64,000 bases of DNA from Ophiodon elongatus (Eukaryota > Chordata > Actinopteri > Perciformes > Hexagrammidae). Under the pieces are notes generated by a model. It made no database searches. It had not been told where the DNA came from and worked only from the letters and a program-made list of their open reading frames with translations. Each line of letters opens with the position of its first letter. The stretch's first letter is position 1. Below are positions 1 through 11,200 of this stretch, piece by piece. The position numbers and the translations under genes are program-made. Where the stretch lies: the NCBI GenBank assembly GCA_016806645.1, contig JACSYO010001006.1, positions 62,001-126,000 of the forward strand, read 5' to 3'.

Positions 1-60
1 CGGAGTCAAACCTAGAGCGGCACGGTTTGAAGCGTAGGGCCACTGACCAATATCTGAATA
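1..60 (+). repeat. End of a dispersed repeat (family B), partial
   Basis: The stretch with 'TTTGAAGCGTAGGGCCACTG' closely resembles the ends of two longer copies, near 20810-20830 and 26250-26275. It is probably the last part of a family B copy cut by the window edge. The family is not named here; recognition is by comparison within the window only. Confidence 0.45.
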
Positions 61-161
61 TCGGTAGCCTGACTGCTGTTTACTGATAAATCCATGGCGC
101 TGTCCTTGGTGCTGATATAACAGGCAGATTTGTAATCGCAACTTTTTCTCTGAGTCCAACC

Positions 162-196
162 CTACCGCCCCCCCCCGCCCCCCCCCACCCACCCCA
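162..196 (+). repeat. Poly-C low-complexity tract
   Basis: Almost pure C with single G and A interruptions. It is a simple-sequence tract within the intron. Confidence 0.9.
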
Positions 197-499
197 GTTT
201 TATAATAAACAAATCACCTACTGGATTACTGGATATGACATGTTTGCCCCTTAAGTGTGCGTGTGTGCGCGCAGGTTGTTATTCACAGGAAGGTTTCGAA
301 GTTTTCAAAGCTTGCTCCTCAAAGACAAGACATCGATGTTTTACTTTCCAACGAGTTGTTTAGTAATAAAAGGCGAGAAAAGAAAGAAAAGGCAGAGGTG
401 TGCTAAAAAGAAAGCCAATACAGTGGGAGGTCGGGGTGGGGGGAAGGGGTAGACGGAGATATAGCTCAGTACTCTCTAAAGCACACTTCTTTCCACTTT

Positions 500-1000
500 G
501 AATGGATATTGAGGTGCGAGCCTCGAAGCAAATCAGTTCTTCGCAGTCTCCGAGCTGCCGGTGGCGTCCCGCATAATGATGTCGCCGCCGCCAGCCTGTT
601 AGTTAGGCGCGCACAGCAGCCCGGTGCGGCGGGGATGAGGAATGTGCTGTCAGATGCGTCCCAAGTTATCTTATCTGCTTCGGACGACCCAGTTCTTTCC
701 CCCTCCGGAATCATTTAAACGCAGCGGGGCGGGGCCACGCTGCCATCCCAGCGGCCGGTCAATGGCGGGAGATACCGGGAACATCCATCAGGCCCGCTGA
801 CCGGACGCGCCAAGCGTCGTTGGCCACATCGGTACCTTCTCACAGATGCTCAGAGGCGATTACCCCGACACACATGCTGCCGCCCCCTTCGACCGACGCC
901 AGTCCCTCACCGGTCAACTCGGCTCGATCGCCCGCGATAGATTTATTTGGCGCCGCCTCTCAGGTGAGCTCGGGACGCCACTGGGTATCGATGCGACAGG
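500..1000. other. CpG-rich patch
   Basis: CpG dinucleotides are dense here (for example around 577-625 and 720-815), unlike the AT-rich surroundings. Short frames are open on both strands but none resembles a known protein. It could be a small CpG island, an enhancer, an alternative first exon or part of a GC-rich repeat. The sequence alone does not decide. Confidence 0.4.
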
Positions 1001-1149
1001 TGCCCATCTCTTTAGCTGCCACTACAATCTGGTAGTGTGCAGTGGATTAGTTTGAGCTTTTTCTCCGAAAAACAGATGCCCGCTGCATATGCAAATGAGG
1101 TTAATGAGAGAGGTGAGGTGAGGGTGAACTGAAACCGCAAAGCTGCAGG

Positions 1150-1200
1150 CTATAAAACCCAGACCATGTCGTCCGAGAATAAACTCCAGGTCTTGTGATA
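1150..1200 (+). promoter_or_regulatory. TATA box and AATAAA in LTR-like spacing (tentative)
   Basis: A TATAAAA at about 1151-1157 is followed about 30 bp later by GAATAAAC and then a T/G-rich stretch. A core promoter and poly(A) signal this close together is the arrangement seen in retroelement LTRs. No partner LTR, primer-binding site or flanking duplication was identified, so this is a weak call; a chance TATA box is also possible. Confidence 0.2.
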
Positions 1201-1439
1201 ATCTGTGAGTTTGTCACTACAAGCCAGCTCCATCAAATTGCCGTTGTCATTTTAACTGTTGTTTATTTAAAAACTACTGATTATTGTAGCTTTAATGAGG
1301 CGCCTTCCTAAGATTCAAGAAAACTAGTGCCTTCTATGACAGCAAGCAGGCGCAGATCAACACACGCATGCATTCAGTAGAGTTTCAGGCCATTTAAAGA
1401 ACTGTTTCTGCATTTTGTGGTGATTTTGGCGGCCCCCTC

Positions 1440-1690
1440 TGGGAAGTAGTGTTTCCGAGCACCAGAGCCTCTTTAGAAAACTCTAATTTGACTTCAGCAA
1501 GGTCCGACAGTCTGCCCCGCTCAGTCCTGGTTCTGGTTCTCCCGTGCCTCCCTATTCCATCCAGTGGGGCCCAGCATAACGGCCCGGGGCCTCCAGCAGC
1601 GTGGTGGTGGTGTTGGTTCCCGGTGGAAGCGGGCCAAAGCTTTGCTCTTTAGCTGCTAAACGCTCCATCATGTTCGCTAGCTAGCCACGG
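1440..1690 (+). repeat. Dispersed repeat, family C, copy 1
   Basis: The segment from 'GTTTCCGAGCACCAGAGCC' through the 'CTGGTTCTGGTTCT' part matches the reverse complement of about 6080-6214, so at least two copies lie in the window in opposite orientation. The downstream 'TTAGCTGCTAAACGCTCC' part also recurs at about 14346-14370. It is an intronic interspersed repeat of a type familiar from fish genomes. No coding capacity or terminal structure was identified. Confidence 0.7.
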
Positions 1691-2916
1691 ACCTTACGTT
1701 TAGTGATGGGAAAAGTAACAAACGCTGCTTTTTGAATGAGTAATTTGTATAATGATAATTATTAAACCCTTAAACCCTCACCCGTAACCCCCCCAAGTAT
1801 AACCCACTAGTGAGCAGCTGGGGTTTTAAGAACCTGCAAGAACACTACATTTTCCTCAATGGGATAAAAGCACATCTTGAACTTGACTCTACGTACATCA
1901 AACATGCTTCCTGACAGCAGTGTATCTGATCTTCCGCTGCAAGACACATGCCAATTTGGAGAGCTATATTTTTCACTTTGCTAATATGATGGTTTTATTG
2001 GCAGCTTTTCCCTTCTGCATGTGTTACTACAGCAGTCAGGGGTTTTGTTTTTTTGGACTATATTAGTGCTGCAATCATAAGCCTCTGACCTATTTCAAAA
2101 AGGGCTGCGCCAGTTTTTCTTTTTCTTTTTCAAGTTACACCTACACAGCTCTATAAATCCAGGTTGTTATTATATCCTTGTGCAACTGCGGGGGTTGTCA
2201 TGTAATAACTAGAGATACAAGCCTGCTGTCTATGTGGAAATCCAGGAATTCATGTGGGTGATTATTCCTATCTTCTTTTTACTGTTTTTTTTTGTTTTGT
2301 TTTGTGCGGCCTCAATTCTGGCGCTATATTACTCACATTGTTCTTGGCTGCAGCACAAAATCCCAGGTAGCTGGGGAGGCCAGTCAACGAGAGAACGTGT
2401 TGAAAAGGAATCGCTAATCAGGGACTGGCGAGGAGGTAGACTGAGGAGGTGCTAGTTCAACACAGAGGAAGAGGAGGTCCGCAGCGTCGCGGTTGTTTTG
2501 ATCACTGACAAATCTAAATCTTTCGCACTGTGTGGTTCTTTATATAACTGTCACTCGTTGATTGTATGATTATATACTGTATCTAGCTACTGCATGTGTG
2601 GGCAGCAGGACATAAAAATCGCCAATGCACAAATACATTGAACATAACGAGATGATGAAAAGTGGCAAAAATGTGCGTTGTAAAACCCAAGCCACATTAA
2701 TGATTGGAAAAAATATAGCAGAGTCAATTGTGTTTGTGTGGGTGTTTCATAGTACTGCAGTCTGCTTTTCTGTAGAAAATAAACAATTCAGTTGTTGCAT
2801 TTCTTAGACTCTGATCGATGATATTCTCAATCTAAAATGTTGAAAATGATGTCATATAAAATGTGGAGGAAAAACAGGAAGACTGAATAATCCGACTGAT
2901 CGTCTCCGTCGTGTTG

Positions 2917-3520
2917 GGACTTGTTGGTCCTGACTTGACTTGACTTGTTGGACTTAACTTAAGACTTGTTGGTCTTGTTACAGGCTTCATTTGGTGACTT
3001 GTTGGTCTTGATACAGGCTTCACTTGGTGACTTGTAGTCTTGATACAGGCTTCACTTGGTGACTCGTAGTCTTGATACAGGCTTCACTTGGTGACTCGTA
3101 GTCTTGATACAGGCTTCACTTGGTGACTCGTAGTCTTGATACAGGCTTCACTTGGTGACTTGTTGGTCTTGATACAGGCTTCACTTGGTGACTCGTAGTC
3201 TTGACACAGGCTTCACTTGGTGACTTGTTGGTCTTGACTTTACTTGGGACTTGTTCTTGATGCAAGTTTAACTTGGGACTTGTTGGTCTTGATAGAGGCT
3301 CGACTGGGTGACTTCTTGGCCTTGGCTTGGACTTAACTTGGAATTTTTGGGGTCTTGATGCAGGCTTGACTTGGTAACTTGTTAGCCTAGTCTTGGACTT
3401 TACTTGGGTCTTGGTCTTGATGCAGGTATAACTTGGGACTTGTTGGTCTTTACTTGGACTTAAATTGGGACGTGTTGGTCTAGACTTGGGACTTAACTGT
3501 CTTGACTTAAGACTTGATTC
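2917..3520 (+). repeat. Minisatellite, unit about 32 bp
   Basis: A tandem array built on a unit containing 'ACTTGGTGACTCGTAGTC' and 'TTGATACAGGCTTC'. The core at about 2981-3238 has near-identical 32-bp units. The flanks on both sides are degenerate units of variable length built on 'GACTTGTTGGTCTTGA'. This pattern, homogenised in the centre and decayed at the edges, is typical of a minisatellite. The short open frame on the reverse strand is only the array read through. Confidence 0.9.
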
Positions 3521-4325
3521 AGGACTACATGGCCAAGATTAGTAAGACATTGACTCTGACCCAGTGATTGGATCGACTGATGGAGATTGACAGTAGCTGT
3601 CACTTCCTTTCAGTGAGTGACAGTTCTCCAGAAAGAGAATGTGTCCATTTTAGTGCGCTTTTAATGCATTGGTCATGACATGACAAGTTGAAGATTTGTT
3701 GCATGTAGTTTGCCACAGTGCAAGGCGAGTGCTTATATGTTTGACAACATCTATGATGAGTTCGTCTGCCACATTCCACACGCCGTGGTTGTTGACCCTC
3801 CTGACCTGTGGCTTGCTCCTTCCCAGTCGCCTTTACGAGCCACCTGAAAAAGGCTGTTATTGGGTCGGGGTTCAACGTGTCGTCTGATGTGTCTCTCGGC
3901 CAAAGCGCCGCCATCACCTCGTGTGGTGTCGTGACCACCTCCGAAATGTTTTGTGGTCTGATTGTGGCAAAAGAGGAATTTGCTTTACGTATTTATACAG
4001 TAAATCAGTATTCAGTACAGCATCTACAGAGTCAACTTCAAAGCGGTTGGGGGAAGAAAAAAAAACAGCTAGCCCTTTGCCACTGTTTTAGGGTTAATGA
4101 GTGGAGGACTCTGCCACTTCAGTGGTTTGACTTCGCTCGGCGACGGATGAAGTGAAAAAGCATTAAAACGATTGGAGGCCTCTGCTTTCCCGCCTTCCTC
4201 GCTTTCTTCCTCCCTTTGTTTTCACTGGTTCAGCTCTAAGCCTTTGATTCAGCTGCGCTTTGAGCCATGCATCCAGCGAGTCGAGCAGCATCCCTGAACC
4301 GCATCTTTCATCGCTCCCCCACTTA

Positions 4326-4330
<5 letters not shown>

Positions 4331-4380
<50 letters not shown>

Positions 4381-4388
4381 GACACACA
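4331..4388 (+). repeat. (CA)n microsatellite
   Basis: A pure CA run to about 4376 followed by a short CAGA/CACA mixture. Frames open across it are artefacts of the dinucleotide repeat. Confidence 0.95.
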
Positions 4389-5149
4389 TTTCGTGGGCTG
4401 CTTTTTCTCTTGTTTCTTCCCATGGCCTTGTCAGTCTGCTCGTCTTTTTCCCGTTGTAGCCCCGAGATGTGAAACACCAGCCGTGAATCCGATACAAATC
4501 ACGCTGGATTTTATTAGTCCGCGGTCTCGGTTTCTAACGCGAAGCGGTCCCCGCAGGCCTCCGCTGTCGGAGGGGCTTTGCACGACTCGGATCACAAGGT
4601 TTCTCTGCGATTCTGAGCTTTTGAAACACACTCCAGCCACCAGGAAACCAACTCTGTAGACGGTCTCGGTTCGCTCTCCCGAAAGAAAAAAGTAAAAAAA
4701 AAAAGCCAGGGTGATAATGATGTGAAAAATCGGGGGTTTAAATTTAGAGTTACTGCTGCCTTGGCCGCATAAAGAGAGCCCGAGGCTCAGGCATAGGGCT
4801 TTCCTCTTATACAATGCCCAGTGGATCGCTTCTCACCACAAACAAAATAAATAAATCAGAGCCAAGTACCCAGGAGCAAAGTGTCTGTGTGGGCGACCTA
4901 CCCTATTTTAAGACACGAGGGCACGTTTTTCCCCCCTCCCGTCTCTTTGATTCACTTTCTATCCCCACCCTCGCTATTTTCCCTCCACACTCTTCCCTCC
5001 GTTTTTCCCTCACTTCAGCTCTCTATCTTCTCACCAAATTGTGGCGCGGCTAAAATGATAATGATATTTCTTCACTACGTCATTCTGTGAATGCTGGCAG
5101 GGCTCCTCTCCAGCCGGGCTACGCTGCGTCCCCGAGTTACAGTAGGTCC

Positions 5150-5600
5150 CAGAAAGCATGTTTGAGTTTAATGTCCTCATCTGCAAATGTGTTTAAGTCG
5201 CTAAAGTGATTTTTAAATTAGAAGCCTCAATCACGTCAATAGCTACTTTCCGAACCGCTCGGCGCACCAGAACGCGCACAGCCGAGAAGAACACAGACGT
5301 GATGTTTTCCACTTGAAAAATTGGCCTCTGCAGTTTTTTTTTCTCGCGGCAGTCTGCTGGAGCAGCTGGAGCTGTGGTTATGAATCCAGATCTTCTCGGA
5401 GAGAGATAAGATACAGTACTTCATGCAGGCTGACGCGTTCATATGGCTCTGCTTTTTAAACCGCCGCACAATGATAAGTAGGCCGACAGTAGCTTCGCCG
5501 GGCCTCGCTCTGTCTGAATGCTAATGAGGATGCCAGCACAATCAGGAGAGCGGCTTCCAGAGCTCCAGCAGCGAGCTGCGAGTCGACAAGTGTCCTGACA
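5150..5600. other. Unique, moderately GC-balanced segment; possible conserved non-coding element
   Basis: No repeat signature, no gene frame and mixed composition. It includes homeodomain-type TAAT/ATTA cores and an ATCTGCAAATG stretch. ca10 is a neuronal gene with long introns, where regulatory elements are expected, but conservation cannot be judged here. Low confidence. Confidence 0.2.
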
Positions 5601-5984
5601 CTAATTTAATTTAATCCTGACCTCCTTTCCTCCTCTACCCAGTGAGCACTAGGGTACGTTGGATGGTTCAAGACCCCTGTGTGAATGCCACACACAGCCA
5701 AGTCATTACTCATTCCTTGTGGCTCAGTATCTTTGCAGAGATACCCAAAAAGAGAAAAAAACGGAGATCCACAACATTTCGCGTGAATCACTATATTATA
5801 GTAGGTTTCCATTTGGAAGAATTTAAAAAAGTGTATGAATGTGATGAACTTCCTTGGGCAGGATCAGCATGAATATGACTTTATGAAGTCCTGTCCGAAA
5901 CCTGTGGTGTGAGTAGTATTCAGATCCACTACTTATAGTCACAAGGAGGAACCTTCAGTCCAATGAAATCATACAGATTCACCA

Positions 5985-6240
5985 GAAACTCCAGCGACCC
6001 CCACAGACGGACACAGATCCGCGCCCCCCCCCACCCCCCTCTCCTCTCCCCCGCAAAAGTAACATCTCGCCGATGAAGACCCGGGCCGTATTGCTGGGCC
6101 CGCTGAAGGGAAGGGAGGCACGGCAGAACCAGAACCAGGACAGCGCGGGGCAGACTGTCAAACCCTGCTGCAGTAAGAGGTTTTCTAAAGGGACTCTGGT
6201 GCTCGGAAACGCTGCCACTTTTGACCAGGGGGGGGGACCT
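5985..6240 (-). repeat. Dispersed repeat, family C, copy 2 (inverted)
   Basis: About 6080-6214 is the reverse complement of about 1447-1590, including the 'CTGGTGCTCGGAAAC' segment and the run of 'CAGAACCAGAACCAGGACA'. The rest of the copy has diverged and contains C-rich low complexity at 6023-6052. The frame that is open over it is not a gene. Confidence 0.7.
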
Positions 6241-7076
6241 GGCGAATTGTAAAATTGCATAAGAATAAATATTGTACTGATTGTCACCCGTCATCCACTT
6301 GTCAGGTTGATGTCATGAATGATGGCAAACAGTTGCCTATTTACACATCCAGCGGACACAGAGCAACATTAGCATGTCTTCATGTCTCCGACCACTCTAC
6401 AAATATAAGTCGTGACTGAACTAAAACGTTTCAATAAAACCAGAATAATGAGCTGAAAGATGCTAAAATGTAATTTGACAGGTTAATAACAAACCCTTGG
6501 GTGGTGGTGCTTCGAGTAGAGGATTTCAAGTAGAGAGACTTGGCTGCGTGTTCCCTGCCTCCATCACGTCTGTGAGCCTCGCTGCCACTCTCCCTCAGTC
6601 TACCCTCCGCGTCGTGGCTCATGAGAAAACAGATGGCATCGTGGGACAGGTTCCACAGCGCCACATCCTACCGGGGCCTCTGCCGCGCTGTCACCTTCGC
6701 TGGCATGGCCTCGGTCTTAATCAGGGGCCCGACCGTTGCCACTGTACACCTGCGCACTGTCACCCGGCCAGAAAGTTGAAGCTCTGAACAGAAGGCTAGG
6801 AATGCCTCATCTTCCTCACCCCCTCTTCTGTTTTTTGGGGGGGATGAGAGAAACAGCATCCAAAAGTCTGTGAGAAATCAATCACAGTAGAGAAGTGACA
6901 GCCAGATGGTTTCAGACGGGCTGTTCTCACACAGCGTTCATGGCTCTACCTACGGAAAGGACTGCGCTGTAATTGGTGGATAGCCCACAAAATCACTTTG
7001 TATGTAATCCATGTATTCACGATCCATAAAGTATAACGAGCCGTGAGTATTTTAGTAGTATTTAAGTATTTTACGA

Positions 7077-7290
7077 TCTTTTCCTAAACCTAACCAAATC
7101 ATTTTGTGGCCTAAACCTAACTGAGTTGTCGTTTATTTGAAAAGACCGTTTGCGTGTAACGAGTGGGAATTGACACGTGTCGGTGGAACTTCGTGGAACA
7201 ACGCACGAAAAATAACTTTTTCCTAAGACAACATACGAATCGTTCGAGGATACGTTGTTTCAGACGCTGTTTGGGGTCCGATAGCCAAAT
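7077..7290 (+). repeat. Dispersed repeat, family B, partial copy
   Basis: 'TTTTCCTAAACCTAACCAA' followed by a 'GAAAAGACCG...GTAACGAGTGG' stretch parallels the copies at about 20580-20680 and 26130-26210. The tRNA-like part seen in other copies is missing. Confidence 0.6.
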
Positions 7291-10200
7291 ATTTGTAATC
7301 CATGAAGGTTGAATTGTGTTTTATCATTGTTCCATTCTTTTTAAAGGAAGATACCTTGGTATTCACTTGCATTACTACAAGTAAACAAATGAAAATTCCA
7401 TTTTATTCCATGAAGTGGTCTGCACTGATGTTAAGAGCTAATTGCATTTATGAGTCTCTTATTATCAGCCGACTCTGCAGGGTTTCCGAAGTATTCCCGG
7501 ATCAAAGTATTGAATCAATATCAGCTCTTAGGCCCGATATCAACTCTTCCAACGATTACTGTTCACACAGTTGCAGAGTCAGTTTGCTGGCAGGAGACTG
7601 CGTTTTATTATGTCAGGCTGTACTAGTTCCATAAAATCTCATTCTGAGCACAACAACCCGTCAATAGCATCAAATATTTATCATCATACCTGTCTTCCAT
7701 CAAAGCTGTTGGCTGCCTTTGCCTGTCTTTGCCCTGAGGTAAGCGCTACAATGTCAGGGAAGTGGGAGTGAAGAAAAAGTCTATTATTTTCATTCACCCT
7801 CTCGATACTTGTATACTTTATACGTTCGTATGACCTTGCCAGAGCCGAGAGAACTTTCAAATTCGAGAACAAGCTGAACTCTGTTCGACCTCTATTGAAT
7901 TCCAAAATAGAGCCCTCGTCCAGTGTTTAGATAATCAACGTCACCGATTGAAGAGCTATGACATTACGCCCTGCTTCTTGTTCCGCCTTATCAGCTGTTA
8001 TTTGATTTCCAGCAGCAGTTACAGACAGCTAATCTGAGAGCCGGTGCCGTGGCACGACTGGCAAACAGAGCAGTAAGCTCGTGAGCAGAGAAGGACCCGG
8101 CGGAGGCCAGCGAGCTGACGTGCAGAGAGCTTAATATTCTAATAGAAAGTATGTTTGCATACTATAAAGAGTTGCAAATTCAACAGTTTAACAGCAACAT
8201 CTCTGTCTTGAAACAGTGTTCCCATTATTCTGGATAATCCACAGGACACTGTCAATAATATCCTGATATGGAAGTCAACAAGAGCCCAAAGTATTTGAAT
8301 TTCAACAGCCACTGAATACTTAAAATTTAAACGCCACTGAATTCATAGCATGGAAATATTTTACTTTGAAGAAAAAAAAAGCGTGTACCTTGATTGATTT
8401 GTTCTGAATTCCCCCGTTTGAAATTAAAATAGGCAATGTGTTGATTTCAAATGTCAAAAGCTGAAGTTGAATATATGTTTATCAATGCTTACAAATTCTG
8501 ATCCCCCCCAAAATAAAGGTTTATATTTTTTCAATTCGATTGGTCAAATTAAGATCTAAAGATACATGTTGAAAAATGCCATCGAACAACATGACTTGAC
8601 ATGAGCTTGACTACATCAAGCCTGAATGCAAACAAAACCAAATTCTGACCTATCAGAGGGCGGATGTGAAATGGCCACCAGGGAGGATGACAGGTCTCTG
8701 GTAAGTTATCCTGTTTATGAACTACTGCCCATCCTGCCCTGTTGCTATTTGATCATTTTCAACTTACATTTTTGGATCTCAATCTGATTAATCAAATTGA
8801 CAGATGCTTTATTTTGAATTTGTCAATTTTAATTTTTTGATTTTTAGAGAAATTTAGAAATGGACCAATCAAATTTTAGCAATCTGAATTGATTTTATTA
8901 AAACATTTTACTGAAACTTGCATTATTTGGTCATTGTTTTTTTGAAAGAGTGGTTGGTGAACTTTGGACAGAGCTAAACTAGCTCTGATTCACTCCCATC
9001 GTTATGCTAAGCTAGGTTAAACTCCTCCTTATTTCAACTCCATATTTAACTCACAGACTTGAAATTGATTTAGATCTTTTACGTCTTGCTTTCATAAAGA
9101 AATCAGATGAACCATGTCCAAAGATGCCGACCTATTCCTTTTATATTGTGGTTAACTTTTCTTAGTCTCTAAATAATGTTTGGATTCTCTGTACTTCTGA
9201 ACACTGAACACATTTTTTTTCTGCAAATGAAAGCTAGACTCATCTTGAAAAAAAACATCTTGGTATCAACAGAGAACTGAACCTGAGTAAACCTTCACAC
9301 CCTCAGGTCTGCTGTGAGCGTGAGGGTTTGTGCATATTTCATACGTGAATTTCATACAACATTTGTATTTTAAGATACCATTCAAATTTCCCCCAAAATC
9401 GTGCCGGAACAAGAACGCCGTTGTCGCATTCGGATCACGTTCTCAGTCCAAACGAAGCTCCCAGCTTGGTTTGGAAAGATACCAAGAAAAACTCCTTGTC
9501 GACAAGAGCTCCGTCCAATCGATTTTGTCTGCAACCCCGACTGTGATTGCTGTGTTCTCACAAGTCCAAACAAACCCGACAAGGGGAGGAACTGCTCCAG
9601 GGTTCAAAGTAAAGTGCCCTAAAATGGGTGTGAGATAAAATAGTATAGTGAGTAAAAGTTGAAACAGGATAGGACAAAGAAAAGAGAGGAGAAGGAAAAG
9701 CTGTAGTAAAAGAGATACTGCACCCACTTTTATTATTATTTCAGAATGGACTGACGCTCCCATGGCTACCGTGGTTGGAACAGACTGTTTCAGGCTGGTA
9801 CTTAGACTTCCCTTCACTCCGGTCCCTGTGCTTTTTTCTACTGTGCTCGTTTTGGGTGACATGATCAGTTATCTTAAAATGGCATCATCTTGATGGCCGG
9901 ATCCGAGAGACGCTCCAACGGCTCTTTTTCTCAAATTCTGGCACATCAGACGTCTCGAGATAATGGACGCGAAAAGACAAACATGTGCTTCCAGCCAGAG
10001 AGTAAAAAAAGAATCCGCTCGCAGCTTTAAAGGCTCAGAGAGGTACTCAGAATTAAAAATGTAACATAATCACTTTGTAAAACTGCACATTTTCCCCTGA
10101 CCGCTTTTCTTCTAATGTGATTAAAGGGGGCGGGGGGGGAGGATTATGGACCCGTTTTCAAGGAACCTGTTAAGCTGTCACAATAAAGGAGCCTGGAGCC

Positions 10201-11029
10201 TCCGCGGGCAGCATTCGCAAGCCTCTTTTCTCTCCAGCCAACAATTTAGAGAATTACTGCGAGGAGAAATGTATTATCTGGATTTTTGTGCGCACATTGA
10301 TTCAAAGTGTTTGCCGGTTTAGTTTTGCCACTGCCCATTGTACTCCGGAGGATTCCGACCATCGGATGTGATTACGCCAACGAGAACACCGGGTCTGTCA
10401 GGGAAACCGTCCTCGCCACGCAGAACCGAGGAACTTCTGTCGCGAGGGGAGCTGTGATCTTCAAAATGCGTTCTCGCCTTGTGGCTCCTCAACGCGGCGA
10501 TGACGTAAATGTGCGGTCCTAGTTGTCGAGCGCGCGCACCTTTACTGCACAGGTTTCACAAGAGTTCTTCCCCGGAATTGACTTGTGCAATCGTCGGGAT
10601 TTTGCTGCGACCGCACAGAAGTGGGAAAAAAAAGACACAGTTTTTGTTTTAGTGCATGACTTGCATCACTGTGCGTTCGGTCTCTCCGTCAAGTTGGAAA
10701 AAAAGGAATCCAAGTACATTTTTATAAATGAGGTCCCCGGGGGTACCGGAGCCTGATTGGATTCCTAATGTTTTACAGGGTCTAATTAATTGCAGCGCGC
10801 TCCACCCATTGAGTTTAACAGCCTATTCCGACAGTTCAGACCTCAGAGACTCTCAGAGGAGAGAGGGAGGCCCGCTCGGACACCTCGTCTGGTTCGTACT
10901 GCAGCACATAAGTATGAGTCAGCGTTTTTACAACACCCTCCGCTGCACATAAACCAGTAAATGTGCAATGTGTAAGCTCTTGCAAGAATGTTCCTTGAAA
11001 ACGTCATAACAATGGACCAACATCAACCA

Positions 11030-11200
11030 CAGAATGCGAAGACGTCTTTGTATTGTGTTGCAGAGATTTCTACTGAAATGGGCATCCTGACCGGCTCGCT
11101 AGCCCCCGGCCCGTCCCGTCTTCTAATGCCACTTGTACCTGGAGAGGCTATGTTGAGTCGCTGTAGGGTCCAGTCTGTCCTCAGTCCAACATGAGAGGAC
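11030..11200 (-). repeat. Dispersed repeat, family D, partial copy
   Basis: The stretch 'TTGCAGAGATTTCTACTGAA' and what follows ('ATGGGCATCCTGACCG', 'CCCGTCCCGTCTT') aligns by eye with the reverse complement of about 34950-35030. These are two diverged, oppositely oriented copies of one repeat. No coding capacity. Confidence 0.55.

Noticed and set aside
2234..2455. Frame starting MEIQEFMWVIIPIFFLLFF, at first sight like the CA10 signal peptide (MEI start)
   Set aside because: Beyond the first three residues and general hydrophobicity it does not match CA10, and the following residues and splice context do not fit.
2981..3238. CRISPR-like array of regular repeats
   Set aside because: The units are contiguous without unique spacers, in a vertebrate genome; it is a minisatellite.
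6497..6859. GC-rich block with frames open on both strands
   Set aside because: No recognisable domain or convincing splice signals; the minus-strand frame contains a stop. Kept only as intronic sequence.
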